The notes below the pieces were generated by a model. It was not told the origin of the DNA. It saw only the letters and a program-made list of their open reading frames with translations, and searched no databases. Positions 47,666 to 55,533 of a DNA stretch of 64,000 nt are shown here, piece by piece (position 1 is the stretch's first letter; the number at the start of each line of letters is the position of its first letter). This DNA is from Acidimicrobiales bacterium (GTDB taxonomy: Bacteria > Actinomycetota > Acidimicrobiia > Acidimicrobiales > Aldehydirespiratoraceae), in assembly GCA_022425325.1 (NCBI GenBank), contig JAKMFW010000015.1, positions 79,937 through 143,936 of the forward strand, written 5' to 3'. The position numbers and the translations under genes are program-made.

Positions 47666-49618
47666 ATGCTCACCGCGTCGGGCCTCGCCCGCTCCTACGG
47701 ACCCCGCGACCTGTTCGCCGATGTCACCCTGCAGTTGTCTGCGGGGCGACGCATCGCGCTCGTCGGCGGCAACGGCACGGGCAAGACGTCGCTGATCGAG
47801 ATCCTCGTCGGCGATGCCGAACCCGATCGGGGCTCGATCACCAAACCCAAGGACATGACCCTCGGCTACCTGCCGCAGGATCTCGTCGACACCGCCACTG
47901 GTTCGGTGCTCGAAGAGGTGTTGGCCGGCGCCGGCGAGATGGCCGACCTGACCGAGGAACTCCATCGGCTCGAAGCTGCGATCTCCGACCCGGATGCTGC
48001 GACGGACGCCGACGCCTACGACACGCTGCTCGCCCAGTACGGCCAGGTCCAGAGCCAGTACGAGTCGATGGGCGGCTACGCGCTCGAGGCCGACGCCCGC
48101 AAGGTTCTCGCCGGTCTCGGATTCAAGGACACCGACGGCGATCGTCCCGTCCAAGAACTCTCGGGTGGTTGGCGCATGCGCGTGGCGCTGGCCCGCCTGC
48201 TCCTCGCCAAACCCGACGTGTTGATCCTCGACGAGCCGACCAACCACCTCGATGTCGACTCGGTCGCCTGGCTTGAGCAGCAACTCGCCGCCTGGCCCGG
48301 TGCCCTTCTCTTCGTTTCCCACGACCGCGACTTCATCGATGCGGTCGCCGATCGGGTCATCGAACTCGCCGAGGGCACCGCCCTCGAATACGTCGGCGGC
48401 TTCGCCGAGTTCGTCGTCCAGCGAGAAGAACGCCTGGAACGCATCGAGGCAGCGGCGGCTCGACAGGCCCGCGAAATTGCCAAAGTCGAGCAGTTCATCG
48501 ACCGCTTCCGGTACAAGGCCACGAAGGCCCGTCAGGTGCAGAGCCGCATCAAGACCATCGAGAAGCTTGAGCAGATCAAGGTGCCCGAGCGCAAGGAACT
48601 CGTCGCCAAGTTCGCGTTCCCCGAACCGCCCCGGTCGTCGCGGGTGATCGCCGAATTCAACGATGCCACCGTCGGCTACGGCGACATCCCCGTCGTGTCG
48701 GGTGTGTCACTCGCCGTTGAACGCGGCCAGGTCGTCGCCCTCGTCGGTCCGAACGGCGCCGGCAAGACCACGCTGCTGAAGCTGATCCTCGGGGAACTCG
48801 AGGCCAGTGCCGGCACCGCCGAGCTCGGCAACAATGTCAAGATCGCCACCTTTCATCAGCACCAGGCCGACGAACTCGATCTGGACAAAGCCGTGGTCGC
48901 GGCATTCTCCGGCGGCATCGATCCCGGCAAGCGCAACCTGCGGACTGTGCTCGGCAGCTTCGGCTTCCCCGGTGACGCCGCCGACCGGATGGTGCGCGAC
49001 CTTTCCGGTGGCGAACGCACGCGCCTCGCGCTCGCACGCACGATGATCGAACCGGTGAACCTGCTCGTGCTCGACGAGCCCACCAACCATCTCGACCTGC
49101 CGAGTTGCGATGTGCTCGAGGACGCGCTCACCGCCTACCCCGGCACCGTCCTCCTCGTCACCCACGACCGCCATCTGATCCGCAATGTCAGCGACGCGAT
49201 CATCGACGTCCGCAATGGCGGCGCGACCTGGTACGACGGCGTGCCCGAGGAGATCCTCACGCCCGCCGACCCGTCCAAGGTGGCGGCGGCCGGCACCAGC
49301 CTTTCCCGCGCCGGCACGGGCGGCGAGCGTCGCACCGCCGACTCGGAGGCCGGCAGCGGTCGGAAGACCGCCCGCCAAGCGTCGGCCAAGGCCCGCCAGA
49401 ACACGAACGAACTCCGCAAACGGGTGCAGAAGCTCGAGCGGGCACTCGAGAAGGCCGAGGCCGAGGTCGCCGAACTCCAGGCCCAGCTCGCCGATCCCGA
49501 CATCTACGACCGGCCCGAAGAGGTTCACCGTCTCGCCACCTTCCACGACGCCGCCAAGGACAGGGCCGTCGCACTGATGGACGAGTGGGAACACGCCGCC
49601 GAGGAACTCGAGGGCTGA
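47666..49618 (+). CDS. ABC-F family ATPase
   Basis: Two ABC domains (GGNGTGKTSL/ELSGGWRMRVALARLL; GPNGAGKTTLLKL/DLSGGERTRLALARTM), LDEPTNHLD twice, C-terminal coiled coil, no TM. Confidence 0.93.
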   Translation: MLTASGLARSYGPRDLFADVTLQLSAGRRIALVGGNGTGKTSLIEILVGDAEPDRGSITKPKDMTLGYLPQDLVDTATGSVLEEVLAGAGEMADLTEELHRLEAAISDPDAATDADAYDTLLAQYGQVQSQYESMGGYALEADARKVLAGLGFKDTDGDRPVQELSGGWRMRVALARLLLAKPDVLILDEPTNHLDVDSVAWLEQQLAAWPGALLFVSHDRDFIDAVADRVIELAEGTALEYVGGFAEFVVQREERLERIEAAAARQAREIAKVEQFIDRFRYKATKARQVQSRIKTIEKLEQIKVPERKELVAKFAFPEPPRSSRVIAEFNDATVGYGDIPVVSGVSLAVERGQVVALVGPNGAGKTTLLKLILGELEASAGTAELGNNVKIATFHQHQADELDLDKAVVAAFSGGIDPGKRNLRTVLGSFGFPGDAADRMVRDLSGGERTRLALARTMIEPVNLLVLDEPTNHLDLPSCDVLEDALTAYPGTVLLVTHDRHLIRNVSDAIIDVRNGGATWYDGVPEEILTPADPSKVAAAGTSLSRAGTGGERRTADSEAGSGRKTARQASAKARQNTNELRKRVQKLERALEKAEAEVAELQAQLADPDIYDRPEEVHRLATFHDAAKDRAVALMDEWEHAAEELEG

Positions 49619-49636
49619 TCTGCCTAGGCTCGCCCG

Positions 49637-50530
49637 ATGGCACAGGTCACGCTTCCCTCTGGCATCACGATCGAGTACGAACGGCGCGGGTCAGGCGAGC
49701 CGCTCCTCTTGGTGATGGGGCTTGCGGGTCAACTGATCGACTGGCCGGCCGAGTTCGTCGACCGACTGGTCGAAGCCGGCTTCGAGGTCGTCCTCTACGA
49801 CAACCGTGATGTCGGCTTGTCGACCAAGACCGACTGGGAGCCGCCGTCGACTCGCAAGACAGTCGTTTCGATGCTGATGCGGCGTCCGGTCAAGGGCGTC
49901 GGGTACACGGTCGACGACATGGCCGACGACGGCGCAGGCCTGATGGACGCCCTCGGTTTCGAGTCGATGCACGTCGTGGGCATGTCGATGGGCGGCATGA
50001 TCAGCCAGGCACTGACGATCAACCATCCGGCCAAGGTCCGTTCGCTGTGTTCGGTGATGTCGAACACCGGCGACCGTCGCAACGGCGGGATCTCCCTGAA
50101 GCTCATCCGGGCGATGGGTCTCCCGAAGCCGCCAGGCTCGAAGGAGGCCGCCGTCGAGGATTCGCTCGCCCTGTGGCGCCACATTTCCGGCGACCACTTC
50201 GACGCCGACGAGACCCGTCAGCGCGCCGAGGCGGGCTTGGAACGCTCGTGGTGCCCCGAAGGCGTGATGCGTCAGGCTGCAGCGATCGGCGGAAGCGACG
50301 ACCGCACCGCCGGCCTTCGCAAGGTCACGGTGCCCTCCCTGGTGATCCACGGGCTCAAAGATCTTCTCGTCGCACCGTCGGGCGGCACGGCGACGGCGGC
50401 GGCGATCCCCGGTTCTCGGCTCCTCATGTTCCCCGACATGGGCCACAACCTGCCCGAGCCTCGTCAAGATGAGATGGTCGCCGCGATCGTGCGCAACACG
50501 TTGCGTTCGTCGGTCGGCGACGGTGTCTGA
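49637..50530 (+). CDS. Alpha/beta hydrolase
   Basis: LLLVMGLAGQLIDW, MHVVGMSMGGMISQALTINHP. Confidence 0.88.
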   Translation: MAQVTLPSGITIEYERRGSGEPLLLVMGLAGQLIDWPAEFVDRLVEAGFEVVLYDNRDVGLSTKTDWEPPSTRKTVVSMLMRRPVKGVGYTVDDMADDGAGLMDALGFESMHVVGMSMGGMISQALTINHPAKVRSLCSVMSNTGDRRNGGISLKLIRAMGLPKPPGSKEAAVEDSLALWRHISGDHFDADETRQRAEAGLERSWCPEGVMRQAAAIGGSDDRTAGLRKVTVPSLVIHGLKDLLVAPSGGTATAAAIPGSRLLMFPDMGHNLPEPRQDEMVAAIVRNTLRSSVGDGV

Positions 50531-50550
50531 TCGACCGACGTTCCTCGACG

Positions 50551-51447
50551 TCAGATCGCCGGTTCGGTCGCCTCGCTCCCCCGCATTCGTCGCACTCGGG
50601 CGACACCTTCGGCGGCGAACACGATCAAGCCGAACCAGATGATCGAGTAGCCGGCGACCTGGCCACCGGACCAGTCCTCGTCGTAGGCGAGCACCCCGAG
50701 CAGGAACTGCAGGGTCGGGGTGATGTACTGCAGGACCCCGACGGTCCACAACGGGATCTGTCGGGCGGCGAACGCGAACAGCAGCAGTGGGGTCGAGGTC
50801 ATCAGCCCGGCACCTGCGACCCAGATCCAGCCGGGCACACCGTCGACGGCGTGGACCCCGTCGCCGCCGGCGGTCAGCACGACCATGGCGACGATTCCGA
50901 TCGGCACCATCACGGCGACTTCGATGCTGAGCCCGTCGAGCGATTCGACCGGCGCCGTCTTGCGGATCAGGCCGTACAGGGCGAACGTCACGGCAAGGAA
51001 GAGCGAGATCCACGGCAGCGACCCGAGATCGACCGACAGCCACGCCACCCCGGCTGCGGCGATCACGATCGCCACCCACTGGCCGCGCCGGAGGTGTTCG
51101 CCGAGCACCGTGACGCCGAGGACCACACTCACGAGCGGGTTGAGGAAATAGCCGAGGCTCGCTTCGAGGACCCGGTCACTGTTCACCGCCCAGATGAAGC
51201 CGAGCCAGTTCGACGACAGGAGCACCGCCGAGACGAGCATGGCTCGCTTCACGCCGGGCACCGCCAAAGCGGCCCGGGCGGCGGTTGCTCGGTCGCGCAC
51301 GATCTGGATCGCCGCCAAGAGCAGGAAGGTCGACAGCACCCGGAAGGTCAAGATGTCGACAGAGGAGCCCTGACCGAGCCGCCAGAAGATCGGCGAGAGG
51401 CCCCACAGCACGTACGCCGTCAGGCCGATGGCGATCCCCCGGTTCAT
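50551..51447 (-). CDS. rarD: EamA-family transporter, RarD type
   Basis: MNRGIAIGLTAYVLWGLSPIFWR, SNWLGFIWAVNSDRVLEASLGYFLNPLVSVVLGV. Confidence 0.88.
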   Translation of the reverse strand: MNRGIAIGLTAYVLWGLSPIFWRLGQGSSVDILTFRVLSTFLLLAAIQIVRDRATAARAALAVPGVKRAMLVSAVLLSSNWLGFIWAVNSDRVLEASLGYFLNPLVSVVLGVTVLGEHLRRGQWVAIVIAAAGVAWLSVDLGSLPWISLFLAVTFALYGLIRKTAPVESLDGLSIEVAVMVPIGIVAMVVLTAGGDGVHAVDGVPGWIWVAGAGLMTSTPLLLFAFAARQIPLWTVGVLQYITPTLQFLLGVLAYDEDWSGGQVAGYSIIWFGLIVFAAEGVARVRRMRGSEATEPAI

Positions 51448-51488
51448 CCGGGCACGCTACCTCCGGGGTGACGTGACACACTGAGGCC

Positions 51489-51737
51489 ATGGCCACCGAG
51501 CTCGTCACCGCCCCGACCGAGGAGACCGTCACCAACCCGGTGACCGACGATGGTGAGCACGACCGATTCGCTCACTATGTCCGCAAGTCCGACGCCACGC
51601 GGGCGACGGTGGAGGGGGTTCCGGTCCGTGCGTTGTGCGGCAAGGTCTGGGTGCCGAGCCGCGATCCGTCGAAGTATCCGGTCTGCCCCGAGTGCGCCAA
51701 GATCCGCGATCGGCTCCTCAACCGCAGCAACAACTGA
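51489..51737 (+). CDS. DUF3039 protein
   Basis: DRFAHYVRKSDATRATVEGVPVRALCGKVWVPSRDPSKYPVCPECAKIRD. Confidence 0.9.
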   Translation: MATELVTAPTEETVTNPVTDDGEHDRFAHYVRKSDATRATVEGVPVRALCGKVWVPSRDPSKYPVCPECAKIRDRLLNRSNN

Positions 51738-51865
51738 GCCGACATCCGTCGCCTCGCCGGCAGGCGATCGGATCCGGTGGCCAGGCGTGCGATCGGTGTC
51801 CGTCGGTGCGAGACTCTCGGTGAGCCACCGAACCCGGGGGGTCACCGTCCACTGAGGGGCACGAA

Positions 51866-52312
51866 GTGAAGGTCGCTGTCGTCTACGAATCCCGCACGGG
51901 GCACACCGCCGAACTTGCCGAGCTGATCGGTGCCGCTGCCCAGGAACTCGGTCACGAGGTCGGGGTCTTCCCGACCGGAAAGATCAATCTCGACTATCTG
52001 GGCGACGCCGACATGGTGTTCCTCGGTTCGTGGTGCCACGGCATCTTCGTGATGGGCCAGCACCCGGGCGATGGCGGCAAGCTGCTCGCGATGCCGGGCG
52101 TATGGGGGAAGCCGGTCGCCGGGTTCATCTCCTATCTGCTCGCTCCGGGCAAGGTGCTCGACAAGATGGCCGATGTCGCCGAGATCCTCGGCGGTGAGTG
52201 GATCGGCGGCCGCAACTTCAAGCAGACCAACAAGACCGACGGTCTCGCCGGCTTCGTGGTCGCCGCACTCGACGCAGCCGAGGAACGGCTCGGCGCCGCT
52301 GCCGAGGCCTGA
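51866..52312 (+). CDS. Flavodoxin-like protein
   Basis: VKVAVVYESRTGHTAELAELIGAAAQELGHEV FMN loop. Confidence 0.8.
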   Translation: MKVAVVYESRTGHTAELAELIGAAAQELGHEVGVFPTGKINLDYLGDADMVFLGSWCHGIFVMGQHPGDGGKLLAMPGVWGKPVAGFISYLLAPGKVLDKMADVAEILGGEWIGGRNFKQTNKTDGLAGFVVAALDAAEERLGAAAEA

Positions 52313-52407
52313 GTCGACGAGTCGTCTGTTTCAGAATCATGACGATCGGGAACCAACCCGTGAACTCGGACGTCTTGTGGGGGAACCTTTCCGTTGAGAA
52401 CTCCCCC

Positions 52408-52878
52408 ATGAAGTCACACATCCAAGGACTCTTCATCCTCCTCGGCGTGGCCATCGCCCTGCTGGCGTTGGCGAACATCGCCGCGCCCGTCCTTGGCGAC
52501 GCCTTCGGCGAGGACGGGGCGATCGTCGCCGAGTCCGCGGCCGACGACGGTGCCGATCCCGCCGCGGAGGAGGCGACCGTGGTTCCGCTCGACGGGGAGG
52601 AGGTCGCCCTGCTGCAGGCCAACCTCACCGATCTCGGCTTCGATCCCGGGCCGGTCGACGGCATCCTCGGCAACGGCACCCGCAGCGCGATCAGCGAGGC
52701 GATCGTCGAGTATCAACTCGATGTCAGCGCCTCCGATCGCGAGGTGCTCGAGTACACCCAGTCGCTGATCGACGCCCTCGCCGCCGCCGATGCGGCCGAC
52801 GATTCCGGCGATCTGTCCCTCCTGCCCCAGGCCGACGACGAATCGGTCGATCCGACGGTCGACGACACCGCAGGCTGA
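52408..52878 (+). CDS. Membrane-anchored peptidoglycan-binding-domain protein
   Basis: N-terminal TM IQGLFILLGVAIALLALANIAAPVLG; EVALLQANLTDLGFDPGPVDGILGNGTRSAISEAIVEYQ. Confidence 0.75.
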   Translation: MKSHIQGLFILLGVAIALLALANIAAPVLGDAFGEDGAIVAESAADDGADPAAEEATVVPLDGEEVALLQANLTDLGFDPGPVDGILGNGTRSAISEAIVEYQLDVSASDREVLEYTQSLIDALAAADAADDSGDLSLLPQADDESVDPTVDDTAG

Positions 52879-52969
52879 GCGTTTCTTCACCGCCAACGCA
52901 GACCTCCGCCGAACGGGGGGATGACCGCACTCGGGGACCTTTGCTACGGTTGTCGCTTCGGAGGGCACG

Positions 52970-53773
52970 ATGACGCAGACCGCAATACCGAACTCAGAGC
53001 ATCCCTCCAGCAACCCGACGAACCCGACCAACCCGTCGTGGTCTCGTTACGGATGGCTTCTCGGGCGGGAGTTCTTGTTGCTGATCGGGGGCCTGGCGGC
53101 GTACCGCGCCGCGCGTCTTCTGGTGAAGGACGAGATCGACGTCGCCTTCGCGAACAGCGAACGGGTCATCAACTTCCAGCAGACACTGGGGATCCTCAAC
53201 GAGATGCATCTCCAGGACCTCATCGTGTCGAGCGACGCATCGATCTGGTTGCTCAACCGCTACTACTTCTTCGCCCACTTCCTCGGCACCGCCATCTGGG
53301 TGGTGTGGATGTACACCCGCCACTTCGAGCACTACGGCCGGGTCCGGCGGGTGTTGTTCGGAACCACCTTCTCGGCGCTGGTCATCCATGTCGCCTTTCC
53401 CTTGGCCCCACCCCGATGGTTCCCCGACATGGGTTTCGTCGACACCCTGCAGGAACACGGGCCGAAGATCTACGACGCCGAGGCGATCTCCAACACTGCG
53501 AACCAGATCGCGGCGATGCCGTCGCTCCACGTCGGGTGGGCCCTGATCGGCGCCTGGGCGATCATCAAGGCCAGCACGAGTCAGTGGCGCTGGATCGCCG
53601 CCCTCCACCCGGCCGGGATGACCGCTGCCGTGGTGCTGACGGCGAACCACTGGTGGCTCGATGCGATCATCGCCGCCCTCCTCGTGGCGGTGGTCTGGGC
53701 GGCCGATGCGCCGATCCAGCGCTGGCTCGAGCGTCGCAAGGAGCGGTCGGCACCCCAGCCGAGTTCGGCCTAG
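52970..53773 (+). CDS. PAP2-superfamily membrane protein (inositolphosphorylceramide synthase-like)
   Basis: Multiple TMs; AMPSLHVGWALIG and NHWWLDAII catalytic motifs; RBS GGAGGG. Confidence 0.8.
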   Translation: MTQTAIPNSEHPSSNPTNPTNPSWSRYGWLLGREFLLLIGGLAAYRAARLLVKDEIDVAFANSERVINFQQTLGILNEMHLQDLIVSSDASIWLLNRYYFFAHFLGTAIWVVWMYTRHFEHYGRVRRVLFGTTFSALVIHVAFPLAPPRWFPDMGFVDTLQEHGPKIYDAEAISNTANQIAAMPSLHVGWALIGAWAIIKASTSQWRWIAALHPAGMTAAVVLTANHWWLDAIIAALLVAVVWAADAPIQRWLERRKERSAPQPSSA

Positions 53774-53807
53774 GGCAGCTTCGGCATCACGACGTCGCAG
53801 GTCTCGT

Positions 53808-54065
53808 CTAGGGCGCCGCCCGGTTGTCGTTGCGGCGGAGCACCAGCAGGAGCAGCATCGCGCCGACGACAGAGCCGATGAACCCGGCGGTCGACACGTC
53901 GAGGCCGTCGCCTGCCAGCAGCGAGGCGAGGGTGCCGCCGATGAGCGAGCCGACGATGCCGAGTGCGATCGTGCCGAGACAGCCGAACCGGCGACCGGTC
54001 GGCACGAACAGGCGAGCAAGCGCGCCGGCCAGCAGTCCGGGGATGATCAAACCCAACCAACTCAC
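53808..54065 (-). CDS. GlsB/YeaQ/YmgE-type small membrane protein
   Basis: VSWLGLIIPGLLAGALARLFVPTGRRFGCLGTIALGIVGSLIGG. Confidence 0.83.
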   Translation of the reverse strand: MSWLGLIIPGLLAGALARLFVPTGRRFGCLGTIALGIVGSLIGGTLASLLAGDGLDVSTAGFIGSVVGAMLLLLVLRRNDNRAAP

Positions 54066-54134
54066 GGGTGAAGTCTGGCAGATGAGGGCGTCACGGTTTC
54101 GACGGCCCGCCCGAACGTGGTGTAGCCAGCAGGG

Positions 54135-55523
54135 GTGACCGACACCGCCACCCCCGCCCCGACCTCGCCGTGGCGGCTGTTCTCGGTGGTCGGCAGCGCC
54201 ATGGTGCTCACGGCGCTGAACTTCTCGATCAGTTTCGTGGCTTTCGGCGAGATCGCCGAGACCTTCGATGCCGAGGGGACCACGGTGTCCTGGGCGCTCA
54301 CTGCGTTCTCGATCACCATCGGTGCGTTGATCGTGCCGGGCGGCTGGGCGGCCGACCGGTACGGCCGGGCGCGAATGTTCGCCACCGGGTTCGCGGTGTT
54401 CCTGCTCGGTTCGGGTCTCGTCGCTCTGGCGCCGACCGTCGAACTCCTGGTCGCCGCCCGGGTCGTGCAGGCGGCCGGCGTCGCCTTCCAGGGGCCGGCG
54501 ATGCTCGCCCTGATGCTCGACGCCTTCGGACCGGATCGGCGGGCGACGGCCGTCGGCGTCACCGGGGGGCTGGGCGGGGTCGCTGCGGCGGCCGGACCGG
54601 CGATCGGCGGAGCGATGGTCGAGTCGGTCGGCTGGCGATGGACCTTCGCGGCCAACATCCCCATCGGGCTGATCGTGCTCGCGGTACTCCTCCGGCTCCT
54701 CACCTTCGAGCGACCGGCCGACGGCGGCGATGTGCCCGATCTGCCCGGCGTGCTCTTGATGGTCGGCGCCGTGGCCGGCTTCATCCTTGGCATCGTGCAG
54801 AGCGATGACTGGGGGTTTGCGGATCTCCGCACGATCGGGTCGGTCGCGGCTTCGGTCGTGCTCGGCGCAGCACTCGTTCGGCGAAGTCGACGCCATCCAA
54901 GTCCGATCCTCGACCTCAACCTCTTCACGATCCCGTCGTTTCGATCGGGCATGGGGCTGCAGTTGCTCGTGGCGGGCAGCTTCGGCGGGGTGTTCTTGAC
55001 GGAGCTCCAGTTCCTCACCGACGGGTGGGATCTCAGCCTGCTGGAGGCGGGGCTCGCCATCGCTGCGATTCCTGCGATCGCGGGCCCGCTCACGGTGGTG
55101 GCGGGGCGGATCGCCGATCGACACGGTCATCGGATTGTGATCGTCCCGGGGATGATGGGCATGATCGCCGCCGGCCTCGGCTTCGCCCTGCTGATCGGCG
55201 AAGAACAGCAGCTGTGGTCCCGGTGGGTGCCGATCAATGCGCTCTACGCAGTCGGTGTCGGGCTCGCTCATGCGGCCTGCCAGGCGGTCGCCGTCAACGA
55301 TGTCCCCGCCGAGCGCCTCGGCATGGGCGCCGGTATGAGCCGCATCAGCCAGGAGATCGGCAACGCCCTCACTGCGGCCATCGCGATCACACTGATCGCG
55401 CAGGCCCGCACCCCTGCCGACGGGCTCCAGGCGACGATGGTGATGCTGATCGCGCTCACCACGATCGCGATCCCGGTGGCCTGGCGGTTGCCGCGTCGCC
55501 GCCGTGTCACTCCCGTGCCGTAG
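54135..55523 (+). CDS. MFS transporter (DHA2-like drug:proton antiporter)
   Basis: FSVVGSAMVLTALNFSISFVAFGEIAETF, PGGWAADRYGRARMFATGF, RVVQAAGVAFQGPAMLALM. Confidence 0.88.
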   Translation: MTDTATPAPTSPWRLFSVVGSAMVLTALNFSISFVAFGEIAETFDAEGTTVSWALTAFSITIGALIVPGGWAADRYGRARMFATGFAVFLLGSGLVALAPTVELLVAARVVQAAGVAFQGPAMLALMLDAFGPDRRATAVGVTGGLGGVAAAAGPAIGGAMVESVGWRWTFAANIPIGLIVLAVLLRLLTFERPADGGDVPDLPGVLLMVGAVAGFILGIVQSDDWGFADLRTIGSVAASVVLGAALVRRSRRHPSPILDLNLFTIPSFRSGMGLQLLVAGSFGGVFLTELQFLTDGWDLSLLEAGLAIAAIPAIAGPLTVVAGRIADRHGHRIVIVPGMMGMIAAGLGFALLIGEEQQLWSRWVPINALYAVGVGLAHAACQAVAVNDVPAERLGMGAGMSRISQEIGNALTAAIAITLIAQARTPADGLQATMVMLIALTTIAIPVAWRLPRRRRVTPVP

Positions 55524-55533
55524 GTTCGACGCC

